Assembly (NCBI GenBank): GCA_003118195.1
Contig: BEXV01000687.1
Location: forward strand, 98,398-162,397
DNA length: 64,000 nt
Direction of reading: 5' to 3'
DNA from: Hemicentrotus pulcherrimus
Lineage: Eukaryota; Echinodermata; Echinoidea; Camarodonta; Strongylocentrotidae
Notes under the pieces: generated by a model
Seen by the model: the letters and a program-made list of their open reading frames with translations, nothing else
What the model was told of the DNA's origin: nothing
Database searches by the model: none
Part shown: piece by piece, positions 1 to 14,700 of the stretch
Layout: every line of letters begins with the position of its first letter
Position numbering within the stretch: position 1 is the stretch's first letter
Made by a program: the position numbers and the translations under genes

Positions 1-1101
1 TTTTTGTTGTAGCTAGGTCTATATTATTATTATGTTTACTTGCTGTGAAGTGTGATCAAAGTATCAGACAGGCAGTATTCATTTATGTGCTGTACTGGTT
101 CCTAACTCTTAAGCTGGCACCCGTACATGCACCCAGTGCCACAGTGCTAATCCCTATTGTGCCAGCGACAAATCCCCTGCGTGGCCAGTTAATTTTAGGG
201 TTGGTTCAAGAGCGTGTTTTTTTTAAATCTTTACTATGTTTGATCCACTATAACTTCTCAATCGTATGTTGTATAAACAAACATTGTACATGAAAGTTGT
301 AGGAAATTTTACCATCTTTCCATTGATACCAATATGTCAAACCAATCCGTCATCTCATATGGTTTCTCAATATGTTCAGTGCACACAACAAAGTACCCTC
401 CTTTTATATATGATATAAAAAACAAATCGCTAAATTACTCAAGAAAAATCCAATCGGACTGTTGTAGACAAAGAAATGTAATCGAAAGACGTTAATCTGA
501 TGCACGCGATGCTCCTTTTAATAGTGCTGCAAATTAAAGCACTCAGCACGGTGCAATGTGCATGAACAATAACTGTTATTACATATGCGTGCTAGCGTGC
601 ATAAAGCAGAGAAGCGGTAGCTCGCAAGCATGAATGTAGCAATCAATCGATAGCGAGCTCGCGTGCACAAGGCACTATAACAATAGTGCGCTAGCAGTCT
701 CATGGCAGGATATGAGTTAAAGCAAGGTTACTACTTATACAAATTTGTTACGGAAATTCAAAACGTGAATATAAGTTGTGAAGGTACGATTTGGTCAATA
801 GCTGATTTGTGCATATAAACCTGATAAAAACATAAAGATATATAGCTGTATGATTGGAAGAATACCTCTTCAAATTCTTTTGTTGTTTGATTGATTTCTA
901 CAGAGTGGGTTTCCAGGAGTTCCTCAAATTCAAAATATGAATAGGCCTGAAAAAGGTAGGCCTGTGATTTGGACAATAACTTATTAAAAAGTATCATTTG
1001 TGATAAATGCATTTAAACCTGATAAAACCATAAGCATATAGAAGAACTGGAAGAATACCTGTCTAGATCATTTCATCATTTTAATTAATTGCTTTCTACA
1101 G
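1..1101 (+). other. CNGK intron, no exon seen
   Basis: No channel motif in either strand. It holds a dispersed repeat at 493-720 (see 26706-26919) and the 5' copy of a short tandem duplication (787-919). Confidence 0.6.
493..720. repeat. dispersed repeat, copy 1 of 2
   Basis: Shared with 26706-26919. Both contain AAGCACTCAGCAC, AACAATAACTG, AATCGATAG, CACTATAACA and GGATATGAGTTAAA in the same order. Diverged; class unknown. Confidence 0.8.
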
Positions 1102-1117
1102 AGTGGGTTTCCAGGAG
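787..1117 (+). repeat. tandem duplication of an intron end plus the first bases of a CNGK exon
   Basis: Copy 1 (787-919) and copy 2 (966-1117) share GATTTGG, ATAAACCTGATAAAA, GGAAGAATACCT and the acceptor with 16 exon bases, AGTGGGTTTCCAGGAG. Only copy 2 continues into coding sequence. Confidence 0.85.
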
Positions 1118-1218
1118 AAGCTGTTTGCCGTCCAAGATTTCATGAAGAAACACAACTTGACCCCAGATCTTCAACAGAGGGTTGTCAACTATCTCAGTCT
1201 GGTCTTCAGAAGACACAG
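1102..1218 (+). CDS. CNGK: CNGK exon: C-linker of repeat 2
   Basis: The frame reads VGFQEKLFAVQDFMKK, then a stretch ending in FRRH, the helical C-linker after S6. The acceptor is the AG at 1100-1101; a second AG two bases later would also fit. The donor is at 1219 and the exon ends in phase 2. The first 16 bases and the upstream intron are duplicated at 787-919. Confidence 0.85.
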
Positions 1219-4200
1219 GTATGTTTGCTTTAAAATGTTCATCAGCATCGGCATCAGCATCAGTATCGTAAGTGTGAGGTGATCCTGTTGAAACTTTTGG
1301 TTGTTACATTGAATGGTGCTTCATTCTAATAAACCTGAAACTATTTTTGCTCGCATGGTAGGGGGATGCACATATTAAATTTTATGGAAGCATTTGGTGC
1401 TGAGAGGACCAGTGCTTGTCCAATCTGATCTTGAAAGAGTTGAGTGAAGATGCGGAGATGACAGATGTAGGAAGACTATTCCAGGATTCGACTACTCACT
1501 GACAGAAGCTGTTTCTTCTTAGGGCCGTTTTGCTCCTTTGCTTATACAGCTTCTGGTGGTGTCCGTTTGTAGCTTCATGAGGTGCAGATGTGAAGAAAGC
1601 ATAGTGGGTATATACAGTAGTCGTTCGTGAAGTAGACATCTTGGCGAACACTGAGCAAAAAGGTATTACGCTTCTGTACGGAAGTATGCATAAAGGGATA
1701 CTAGTACGTGCAAGCAAGGAAGCGTAATACCTGTTGGCTCAGTGTGCTGCCCTCTATTTACCCACGCATGAACAACTTTAAAAGAGAGAAAGTCATCAGT
1801 TTCCAAGAATAGAAGGTCATAATTCGCTGACACCAGACTTGGGTGGACATACCAATTAATGAATTCAAATCTTGCACACAGCTTACCCATAGCCCCAGTT
1901 TCTCAGAGAGTCTTTGGGTGAGAGAAATGAAAGCAATGCATTTTCGATAGGTTGGAAATGCAGAGCATTACATAATGCCTGTTGTCCATAAAACCGAAAG
2001 TCAAACCATTTCTTACCCCGGCCTGCATACTTGTTATTTCCTTCACAGAGGAGAAGCCATCCCGGGTGGAGAGCGTGTAATGCATGACATGCCTATTCAG
2101 CTCCAGCAGGACATCGCATACCAGGATGTACATGAGACACTCAGCAAGGTAATAGCTAGTTCAGATTCTGTCAGTTTTTATTTATTTGTTATCCTTCACT
2201 CGACTATGTCGTCCTTTATACACAACACACAACCCACACAGATTGTGCTATTCCCAAAAATATCCCTGCCATTAGGGAGGTTTAGAATGAAAGGCCAGTG
2301 CCCCGTCTTACAAAGAGTAACGATTGATCCAAATCAATCGTAAGTCCTCCAATCAATCGCAAGTTTGCAGTCTCCTATCTCTTATGTACGTAGTTACGAT
2401 TGATATCAATTGCAAATAAGTTACGATTGATATCAACTCTTTGTAAGACGGGCCCCAAGACTGCCTCTGTTTTAGCGTTGAGGGTTTATTTTCTCGACTG
2501 ATTGGGCTCGCAACACAGAAAACGTCCAGGCACTGGACTAGGTAATAGACCCCTTTCCAATGCTGCAGATGATGTGAACCTCTGAAATTATAATACTTCA
2601 TTTCACACTTTTTGAGTAGAATTTTTTTTTCTTTTTTCTAAAGCTAAAAAAGCTTCACAAATAATGCCTGAGGCCCACTGATACTGTAAGGATAATTAAT
2701 ATCAATACAACAGAAAAGTGGAAATAAAACCTGGGTTGATATTTGTCTTGTGTTGTTTCTTAATTCTTTTACATGTCTTTGGTCTTTAATTGTTGTGATG
2801 AACATGCATGTTTGGGTATTTGGTGGTGCTCTGAGGGCCTACATGTATGGACAAAGTACTACAAATATGTACCATGATGTTTGATTTGCTATATTTGATT
2901 TTTTTTTATTTTATGCCCTTTTGGCTCCAAGTATAATAAGACCTCAGGGGTGGATTCTTAACACAGAACATGAGACAATCCAACTCTCATGGCATGCTTT
3001 TTGTCACTTTTTTGTGTTAGGTGCCACTGTTCAAGGAGTGTGACTCTAACTTCCTGCGCATGCTGGCACTGAAGCTCCATGTGTTCATCTTCATGCCTGG
3101 TGATGTTGTGGTATATCAGGGGGATATGGGTCGCGAGATGTACTTCATCAGAAGAGGTACCTGTGAGGTAAGCCTACCAACAACACTTATTTTAAATTCA
3201 TCTTTATTGTAGGAAAAATAAAAAAAGCCTATTGGTAAATGATGACTGATTTAGCTAAAAACGCTAAAAGCATTAGAAAAAATGAAAAGGGGGCTCTGAT
3301 GGACAACATGAAAATGAAATGAGACATCTCCAAATTACTGCGATGAAATCTTACAAACTGCAACAAATCCTGAAATAGCTTTTGTCATGAGATGGCAATC
3401 ACTTGATGAGCAACATCCAATCTTCCCAGCATTTTAACTAGGTTATACAAACTACTCTCTAACTGATTACATGTTATCTTGTCACATTTCCTGCCCAGGT
3501 TTTGTCCAAAGACGGCAATCATGTGATGAGCAACATTGGACCTGGCCAGTACTTTGGCGAGGTTGGCCTAATCTTTGGGGATTACCGCACGGCCACCGTG
3601 CGTGCAGCATCATACTGTGAATTGTTGATGCTGAAGCGAGTGGATCTCGACAGGGTGCTCAAGTTCTTCCCTCTGATTGAGAAGTAAGTTTAAGGCTTTC
3701 TGTACCGTTTCATTTATTCTAGGGATAATTTCTCCAGGGGTTGTTTTGTCAAACATATCAGGTTTGGCTTTAAGGTTGTGATTTAGTTTTATGATAGCTT
3801 CAAGATCCAGAGATGAAGTTTGGGATTTGTTCAGTGAAAGAAATAACTGAAGCAATTGTTTCATTTGCATAATAGTATATTGATAGAAATATGTTTTGTT
3901 TACCCATGGTAGCCTCATCACTATTCATACTGTTCCCCCCGGAGACCTTGCAATCATATCATTACCCTTTCTTTACCTGAGCTACCATGAAAAGGTGCTC
4001 AAGCATTCAAGGAATTTCTTCCTACCATGTACCAATTTATCTTACCTGGTTACAAAGCACCGTTGTATATAAATCTTGTCTATGCCTTGATATTGTGTTT
4101 TCCTCCTTTTGATAATCAATGCCAGTCTGAACAAATCCTGAATCAATGATTTGTCTATTTTTGGTCTATCCTGTGTGTGTTTGCCACACTCGACCCAGGT

Positions 4201-7200
4201 GAGGTAAATGGGTACCTGGCAGGAAGTAATTCCTTGGAATGCTGGAGCGCTGTAATGGCAGCTAGGCTAAACCTGGGATAATAATACATGCACCTTGGAA
4301 TAAAATTTCTAGATAGACGGCGCTATAGAAATGCCTAATATTGTTATTTTTGTGTGTTTACAGGCAATTCTCAGATGCGGCAAGGAACCAAGGCCATCTT
4401 AGAGAGCTGAGAGATGCATCCAAAGTAGACAAGAAACCAGTTGAATTCAGTAAGTCAACATCTAGGGGTACGTTCAAATGATGTTTTGAAGCTAGAATCA
4501 TAAACATGAATCACAAATCTAAACGCTGTTAAAAACATGGTTACTGCAGGAGAACGTTCAACAGATTTTTCATCGATGCTGATTCTCGCTCATTTCAAGC
4601 CCAGCCACTGCTGATTAGACTGTGCAGTTTGACCGAGGAAGTATAGGTCAACGTCGCTGCATGCTTTGTGAATTTTGTTACGGTCGACTGTCAGCCAAAC
4701 TGGAAGCAGGCCACGATAATGACGCTATAGATTCATGATTGAGATCTCTGTTCTTTCACGTGATTCAGTTTAAGCAAAATGCATCTTTTGTCAGCGTTTC
4801 ATGCTTGCGTTTTAAAACATGTTTATTTTTATGACCGACGAAAAATCACTTGAGCGCAACCGTGTTTTAAACTAAAAGTCTTTAAAAACTGTTTTTCTAG
4901 GGTGAACAAGTGTTGATTGAATGCATCCTAGATCTAACAGTCTACAGGAACTATTTTAAGAAGGCTCTGCTATCTTTGTATTGCAGAATTCCTAGCAATA
5001 TGAGTAATTTTGATGCACTAGAAAATTAGATTATAGATCTTAAGTTAGAACTAAGTTTGAGTGAAGATCGGCATATGGAGAGCAATAAAGAGACCGCAAA
5101 AATGGATGTACCTAACTTTGCATCTTTCAAGGATCTTTAAAAAAAAATCTGTCATTCATCCGCTCAAGTAGTTTGAAAATTCTTCCGTAACTTGAAAGCA
5201 AACATCTATCGATTCACAATATTTCATTATATTCATTTCATTATATATCAATGAATTTCGTTGATTTATTGTCTAACAATATACTTGGGGAAGCGTTAAA
5301 AAGATTTGAATTTAGTTGTAATTATGGTAGTTAGCTTATAGTGGCATGATAAACCGTATTGATAACAGATAGGGCTGAATTATTGGTGATTTAGTGCTGT
5401 GCCTGTTACATGTACATGGCAGTAGCATTACCAAAAGTGTGCATGTAAATCAAATTGTGAGTGACTTGCAGTAACTCATTTAAATGGCTTTGATATAATG
5501 TATGTACTATGTAGCCTCATTGTTCGATACAAGGTTTGTAGCTTCTTTTAACTAACAGCTAATGAATATTTATCGCGGAAGAGGTTTACGGTACACCATG
5601 TGTAAAGTCCTAGGAGGCATAAGGAAAGTGGATGAAAGTAGAAGTGAAATGGAAAGGCGAGAGAGTGGAGGTTTGAAGGAAGAGTATCTTTCAAAAGTGA
5701 GTGTAGTCCTGAAAAGGACTGTAAACCAAAAAAGTTGTGGACAGGATGAGAGGTTGAGTAGAAGACTGGATTGAGTAGGAGGGTTGAGTAAATGTGAGAA
5801 GCTGGTTGAGTTGGCGAGTAGAGTTGCAGAGCAGGAGCAGGAGAGTAGAGTACACTCTCCTGCTCCAGCTCCAGTCTTCTACTCAACCTCTCATCCTGTC
5901 CACAACTTTTTTGGTTTACAGTCCTTTTCAGGACTACACTCACTTTTGAAAGATACTCTTCCTTCAAACCTCCACTCTCTCGCCTTTCCATTTCACTTCT
6001 ACTTTCATCCACTTTCCTTATGCCTCCTAGGACTTTACACATGGTGTACCGTAAACCTCTTCCGCGATATTCATACCACCATGCAAACCTTCAAACATCA
6101 TCTAATGAATATTTTGTTAAAGTTGTATATTATATAACTTTGTTTTTAATCCTTGGTTTGAGGGCTTAATAAATTTAATACAAAATCTCCATTAAATTGT
6201 TAAGAAAACTGTGAAACAAAAAAAAAAATGAGGCAAAGCAAAATATAAATCATTTGTGACAAAAGGCCAGTGAATGTGACAGGATGTATAAATCTGGACT
6301 TGTGTTACAATGAGTTGATATCAATCTCAACTTATTTGTGATTGATATCAATCTATTTATATAAGAGATGGAGAATGCAAATTTGCGATTGATTTGGATC
6401 AGTCGCAACTCTATGTAAGACGGGGGCCTAGATCATAAATATTTTGATGTTGTTGACAGCTCCTGGTACTGTGTTGGAGCCAGAGGATGACGAGGATTCT
6501 GAGGACATGTCTCTCTACCCTGCAGCCACCTCTCTCAGACCGGTAGATATCTCCATCAAGGTCTTTGACAAGTAAGTCTCAAGTTTATTTATTTATTTAT
6601 TTTTATTTATTTATTAATCTTTTTTAAGTAGGGCGGCTCCATCAGTAGTTCTATACTGTTTTCCATGGAGGCCCTACATCATAAATACAAAATTTACAAA
6701 CATATTGATGTAAACAATCCACATTGAAACAAAAGGAATTTGTGAAGGTGTGAATTTAGTTGTAATTAATAAGCTTATAGTGGCATGATGATAAATCATT
6801 TTGATACAGACAGGGTTGAATTATTGGTGATTTAGTTTAGTTTCTTTTATTTCTCCTCAAGAGATCAGCAGATGACAATACATATGTAAGCATACAAATG
6901 TATGAAAATACATCAAATGAATTATCAAAAGTGAGTAAGGCATTGGCCAAAAAGGAAATAAACCTTGTAAGAGGCCAACCCGTTAAGAAAGCAAGATACA
7001 AGGTGTAACCTAAAAACACATCAAAAAGGAACTAAAAATAAGATACGATATGAAGTACCTAACCTCATGAACTAGTCTTTCCAAACACTCTTTGGATACA
7101 CACTTTACTGTTGATGACATCTTTTCTGTATTCTAAGCTGTATGTTTATCATTGGCAGTTTTAACCAGTCTGAATATTTAGTCTTATACAGCTCTTAATG

Positions 7201-10200
7201 CGGGACTGCACTGCTTGTAGCTACTTGCGCCCTGTATACAGCAAACAATGCGTAAGCGGTACCTGTTGGTCCCCCATAATCCCCTTTTTCTTATGTTAAT
7301 TGAGAGCTGATTTGATGAAATAAACCACCTGTCAGTGACCATGCAGGGAGGTCTAATCCCTCCCGGCCAATCTAGTGCAGACAGGCTTTAACATTCAGAA
7401 TGGTTCAATGACCATAACATTGTCGTTTCATATGGATAAATGAATGACAAGAGTTGGTTTATTATAATTGAAAACTTCTCTCACAAATACTGTTATTATT
7501 ATAACCATGAGTTCTGATATTTGATAATGTATTGATTTATAAATGGTTCCCTTATGTGCAGGAAAAGTGAGGATTTCCAGGAGCCGTTCCAGGAGATCAG
7601 TCTGCTGAGTCGTCTCTTTGCCAAACTTCTCATGAGGTATTGAAATATCCTACTCCTTGCACCAATGAAAGAAAGGGATACCCAATGTTATGCCCAGTCA
7701 TCCAAATACTCACTCTTGATTATTATAATAGCCAAGATTTTCATTATGTCTTCTGACATGAGCTAGAAGGGCATTAACTCTGTGTTGGTATATGAGTTCA
7801 TCCCCTACATAATGGTTCTAAACATATATTTATTTATAGTAATTATGGGTGGTCTAACTAACTGTTAAGATTGTAAATAGTGTTAATTACATTGTTTAGC
7901 ATTCAGAAATGAAAGGAGAGAAGATGGTGTCATAGAAGCACAGGAGCTCTTCATTTGAAACAAAACAAAACAAGTTGTTGTGTCAATCTAACATACAATA
8001 TACCAAAGATGATAATAATAATGATTATAATAAAGATATTGATAACATTAATAATTCAATGATAGATGATCAAGTGTTGATTGAATGCATCCTAGATCTA
8101 ACAGTCTACAGGAACTATTTTAAGAAGGCTCTGCTATCTTTGTAATGCAGAATTCCTAGCAATATGAGTAATTTTGATGCACTAGAAAATTAGATTATAG
8201 ATCTTAAGTTAGATCTAAGTTTGAGTGAAGATCGGCATATGGAGAGCAATAAAGAGACCGCAAAAAGTGATGTACCTAACTTTGCATCTTTCAAGGATCT
8301 TTAAAAAAAAATCTGTCATTCATCCGCTCAAGTAGTTTGAAAATTCTTCCGTAACTTGAAAGCAAACATCTATCGANAAATTTATGTGAATGAGGAGGCA
8401 GCTATAAAGGAAATACCTTATTGGTGCTGCCACCTACAAACAAACTGAAAATTTGAAATTAGGATAAGAAGAGAGTATGAAAAGACCAGATTGAAGATTT
8501 ATATAGTTGTATGTACAAGCATTATGTACCCAAAAGATTTGCAAAACAACCAAACTAAAACACTAAAAAACAAAACAAACAAAAACAAAAACAAAAATAA
8601 ACAATATAATAAAGAAATAAGGAGAATAATGAAATGTCACTACTAAATTATATTTTTGATAATAGAGCTGTGTTTCTTTACTTTGTCACTGTAATGTATT
8701 ACTAAGTATGAAACATTATTACAATGTAATGGTATGCCTCATTTATTTCAATGTTACATAGATATGAACTCTAGATTTGTATTTCTATTTTTCTCATCAA
8801 CCAAACTAGTCGTGCTTTCATCCCGAATGGAACGTGCTTCAAGCGTTGGGAAGCAATCCGTGTTGCTGTGGCAATCCTGGCTGCCTTCACTGTGACCCTC
8901 CAAGCGGCTTTCCTTCACATGAACATTGGACTTTGGGTCGTCACCTACGGCCTAGATTTCATCTGCTTCGTTGACATGTAAGAACTTTTTTAAATGTTAC
9001 CTATACCAGTAAAATCCAATTAGTTTAAAATTATGTTTTTCCTAACAAATAATTTTGCTAATGACAGGTCATTAGTAAATGCTTATGACAGGTCATTAGT
9101 GAAATCATGTTATAAAACAAATTAAACACCATCCTATAAAACAATACTACACATAATTTGGTGGGGCATTAGTAAAATTACCACACTCAGTACCATCAAA
9201 ACAGTCCTAACACCCTCAGCTGTGGTCTAGGGCGTGTTAGACTGTTCCAAAGGTACCTTGAGTGGGTAATTCTTACTAATGCCCTCTCTGCTGTGTATTA
9301 TTTGTAAACTATTCCAAGAGATCAACTTTTCTTTCATCTGCTTTTTGACTCTGCTCAGCAGGTGGGGGATTTACATGTTTCGCTTTGACCTATTTCACAA
9401 TAGCATATTTTTGCAAAACCATAGTCCATTAGCTCCTAGTGTATGTCTATATAGAATCAGCAAAAAATAAACTCAAACAATCATAGATGTGATAGTTGTG
9501 ACCTTGACCATGACTGTCAAGTTTAATGCAATCTATCATTTGTCATTTGACAAAGCTTATTTAGACCAATCGTGTTGCAAGATTTTTGCTATGTGAGATA
9601 TAAGTCGTTCCATCACATACATGAACCTAAACTGATTGGAGCTTGGTTTCACAACTTTGTTTCATTGATCAGGTACCTGAAGTTCCACACTGCATTCTAC
9701 AATGAGAGCAACGTGCTAGTCACTCATCCATTATCAACTGCAAAGCACTATCTCAGGTAAGCAATATCAGTCATTTGCTATTTCATTATCATTTACTGGC
9801 CCCTTTCAAGGGAGTGATTTCTATTCATCCTTCTGGCTTGGAACAGACGGTATGTTTATACTGATGTACGTTTGACCTTGAATAGGATAATTGAACCTGT
9901 TGTGGTGTACGTGTTACACATATTCATGCTTGTGGACAGACAATTCTTGTATACAGTCTATTTAATCTGATCAAAGCTCTGATGATATTTCTCTCATTTA
10001 TTTAAAGAACCAACTTCCTGATCGACGTCCTTGCTTGCTTCCCAACCGAGCTGATAGCTTACGCATTGATTGGAAATTTCTCTCGTAAGTACAACAAAAT
10101 TAAACTTCTTAACTTTCCATATTCTCTAAAGTTCATTTTATTTCATTATGGATTTTAGTTTTCTCTTTTAAATGCACAACAAATTGACCATTTTCTTGTT

Positions 10201-11735
10201 TCATTCTTCCCTCTACTGTAAAGTTCAATTTCATGTCATCATTACAAAAATGAAATAAGAAAAATAAACTGTGAATCATAGTGGAATGCTCACAGTGGAT
10301 CACCATAAGTAAATGAGTACACAAGGTGAGTTTCATTGTCATTTTTAAGTGATATCATGTTTGAAATCATCAATTTTAGCATGAGAACACAAGAAAAAAT
10401 AATTTATATTCAAATGCTTTCTTTTTTAGTTGTGTAGTGTGAGAAGACTCTCTCTAAAAACCTGCTATGGCACATTTCTTATTTTGTTGTCCTGTCGTTA
10501 TGTTTTTTGTATCACAGAGGAAGCGATTCATGTCTATGCCTTGGTGAGAATCAACAGGCTTCTGCAGCTATACAGAGTGGTAAGTAGTTTGCTCATGATG
10601 TTTGTCCACCATTTTGTATGTAGATATTATTCAAGCCTGGGTCAACCCTAACGGTATTAGAACTGGAGTTGGATGTACACAATATTTCCTGCAAAAAATT
10701 AGAGCTGATCCATCGCCAAACTGTGCCTGTGGAAAGATCCAAACTGTGGATCATGTCATTGATGCTTGTTCTATCCACAAATCCCCCCACGGTGCTTGTG
10801 GAGTTCGAGAGGTCGATGAGGAGACCATCAGTTGGTTACATAATGATCTCGTTACTAAGATGATGTACTCCTTCATATTCTTGGAAAGAAATGAACAAAC
10901 GATGCAGAGATGTAGTCATTTTTGTTAAATACCATGTACTCCTTGTATCTATCTTTCAGCCACTTGCTTTCAACTACTTGGAGTCCGATGTCCAGAATTT
11001 GACAGGAAACATCAGGTAAGAAAAAGCCTGAAACACTTGATATCAACATGGTTTATTTATCACCTATAATAAATAAGCTTGACCAGAGAACTTTCATGAC
11101 TTCTAATGTGACAGTTCTGGTAATGATAGAAAATGAATTTTCAAATAGTTATACAAACTTGTCACGGAATGGTCAAGACTACACATTTTATCGTTCAATG
11201 ATTTTTGAAAAGGTAAACGCTTTTTGAGCATCATTTTGCCATTGGCAAACCAGTACTAAAGGAACCTGTGGCTAGAACAAATCTGCCTGTCAATAAAGAC
11301 AGTTTTTTTTGTTCAATTGTTCAATTGAGTGGTCACTAAATCCTGTTTATACAGGCCACACATTGGAAACAAATTCGACCACTGCAGAGAGGTACCCTTT
11401 ATAGAGCAGACCGGATTGACTGAAAATTTCATCATATAATATAATCAGAACTTAACAATTCTATTCGTTGGCTTCCATTTGTTCTTCCCCTTTTGTCACA
11501 GAATGATGAAGTTCTTCTTCTACATGGTCCTATTCATTCACATGCTGGCGTGTATGTGGTACATGAATGCTTGTCCACCAGTCTTCAAGTACCCGATTAC
11601 TGGCGAGACTTTCAACGGCTTCATCACCACCAACTTCCACCGCTGCAAGAACAACTCCTGGACGTCTAAAACGGACACAAGTTTCTGTGAGTTTCAATGC
11701 CATTAGCAGAAGCAAAACAATACTTGAATATTTAA

Positions 11736-11766
<31 letters not shown>

Positions 11767-14700
11767 TCTTTTCCATGTGAACATTAAAATGATAGTATGT
11801 AATTTTTAAAATACAGACATATAATAATCAGATATCTGAAGTGGGATGATCTTGAAAAGGACATAAATGGCTTAATATAATAAAGACATTTAAGATCTAA
11901 CTCTAAATTTATAGTTTTCTAGAAAATCAATTAAATGTATAAATATGTCAAGTCAAAGGAAATGTACTCATTTTAAGTTTTGATTTAATTTTTGTTTTCT
12001 TTGGCAATGATAGATGACCAACCAATTGCTGCACAATATGTGACCAGTATGTACTGGGCATCAGCCACCGGAGCCTCAGTAGGATACGGAGATATCCATG
12101 CCAACAGTGTCTCCGAGGTATGCTTACCTAATTTGGTGCTCTTGTGCCCACAGTTTATGAGAAAATACCTCTATTATTAACCAATTTCAATTCAGCTAAA
12201 TTCTTTTCTAAAGATAGCCAATGTGCATTGTTTAGCTGCACATGTGTCTCTGTATATTTGTTTAGGGGAATGGGCGGGAGAGGATAGTTGGTTGGAGATT
12301 TCTTGTCAGCTTCTTTTCAATAATTGTCATTAAATATAGCAAGAGCAAGGCAACTAAACCCTTTTCCAACTCTTAACATTCAATTATTATAATTCGCTCT
12401 TGTCTCGCTTCAAAATAAATTCATTATTAATATTTACTTTTGGCATTACATGTGAGCAAAAAAACATTAATGCAATCATATTTTAAACATGGTCTAAATA
12501 AATATTTAAAAATCTCTCTCATAATTAGAATAGATTGGTACAAATAGATCATTGTTCAGAGATATATCACAATATAGTATACAGTGTACATAGCAATGAT
12601 AATTGACCAGGACAATGGATTTGCCAGGGAAGGGCATGGCATACACACATGTACAGTTGTACAGATATGGCACATAGTTTAATGAGACAATATGTATGAG
12701 GTAATAAACATTTCAAAATTTATATAACATGAAAATAAATCAGATAAAGGTGTTGTTTTTTATAATATGAGAATAAAGTTGTCAGTAACATTGAGTATAT
12801 TGACGACCGTTTAATTTGAAGAATGACAAAGACAAATATGCGGTAAAATTTAGCGTTATGAATTTCTTTCATTCTCATGGTATCTGTCAATGATTTTCTC
12901 TTCTTAGATGATCTTGGCTCTCTTCTCCATGATCGTTGGTATTGTCTTTTTCGGGTACATCATAGCTAGCGTAGCAGCCAGTTTGGCCAACGCAGACGCC
13001 CAGAGAGCACGATACCAGGAGAAGCTTACCGCTATCGCAAGATACCTCAAGGTAAAGAAAGAGTGTTAAATTACATAGTAATGTTATTGGTAATGGTAAT
13101 TGTATTGGTACTATATTTGGTAATGGTAATGGTTTTTGTAATAGATTTGCTATTGGTAATGGTACTGGGAATGGAACTGTAACAGGAATGGTATTGGTAT
13201 TGGTATCGGTAATGGTATTGGAATTGGAACTGGTAATGGTAATGGTATCGGTAACTAATGGCATTGGTAATGTACTACCAATAGTATTGGTAATTGCGTT
13301 AGTAATTTCATTTTTCAAGTAGTTTCTCAGTAGACCCCTCCACATTTTTTCATTTATTTGTTATTCTAGATCTCAATGTGTTCATGATGCTCTGTATACA
13401 TGTATTTGTTATTCAAATCAATCTAAATACTTGTCATAAATTGATGTGGAATGTATGAACACAAAATGTTGGTAATAAAGTATTAATCATCGTAACTACT
13501 AGTTTTTCTTCTATCAGATGATGATTCTTAAAACTTCCTGTTTGTCCATTCTTGCCACATACAGGATCAGCGTGTAGAGAAATCCTTGGCCCAGCACGTT
13601 GACGTCTACTACAACTACATGTGGTTAAGGACCAAAGGTGTAGAGCCAGACTCTCTGTTTGATGGACTTCCTCTGGCTCTCAAAGCTGATGTCTCCCTCA
13701 ACCTCTATCAAGGGATTATCAACAAGGTATTAGATTACTCAACACTTACATGTAGGGTGCTGCAAAGTTCTTGCAGTAATAACATCCTGACGCAATTGGT
13801 CTTTTGAAGAAATTGTACCTTAATGACCTAACACTAAATCATGTATGATAGAGGCTTGTCCATATATATGCCATGGAAAAGCTTTGTGGTAAACCACATT
13901 TAAAAAAAAATTGTTCTGCACGTCACATAGTGTAACACATGGATAAGTGAGTATGGGTAAGGCGTTCATTGCATCTAGCTATTTTTTCTTTGTTTATCTT
14001 TAGCTGTTAAATAGGTTATTCATTAGTAATCTCTAACATTTCTAGAAGAAAGTATTGAAGTTGCACTACATATAGTTAAAAATGCATAGCTTAATTTTGA
14101 AAATGCCATCTGGTATCATAAAGCGTATCTTGCGTAATGGTGTAGGTGAGAACATTGATGTCATTTTTTTGTTTGTTGTATAACTTTGTTTTCTTTCTGC
14201 ATCTGCAATATGATAGGTACCATTGTTCACGAACACAGAGATAGGCTTTCAAAAGATGTTGGCCATGTGTATCAAGCCAGTATACTACCTCAACAGGGAA
14301 TACATAGTACGCAAGCATGACTTTGGAAAAGAAGTAAGTAGAATGTCCAGCTCATTATCATCTTGAGATCATTCAATTCATTTTTTTAGTGATTTTCTAT
14401 GTTTGCATATTTCCATTATTAAAAAGCTCATTTTGTTTCGTTTTGTTTTTCATAAGATTAATTATTTGAATGATAAGATACATACAAAAAAAATATCAGT
14501 CGAAGCTAAAACTTCAGGGTGGAAGTGGAGGGGGGGCGGGGTGTAAAAAGACTTTGTTGTCCAAGGTTAATATTAACATGTTGGGGCGGTGGGAGATGTG
14601 GTAATTATGAAGGGAATAGTCAATAAAAGTCATTTTTTGCTAAACTTCTTTGTTAAACATCGCTGTATAGATCAAACTTGCACAACAAAGGAGACATAAA

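Noticed and set aside
5548..6137. Mirror-image ORFs of 70-164 residues on both strands.
   Set aside because: They come from the palindrome arms. No codon bias or domain.
10602..10928. A 108-residue ORF with Cys between the S4 and S4-S5 exons.
   Set aside because: It lies in an intron whose flanking exons join in phase. It has a faint retroelement-like C-x-C-x-x-x-x-x-x-x-H look but is too short to call.
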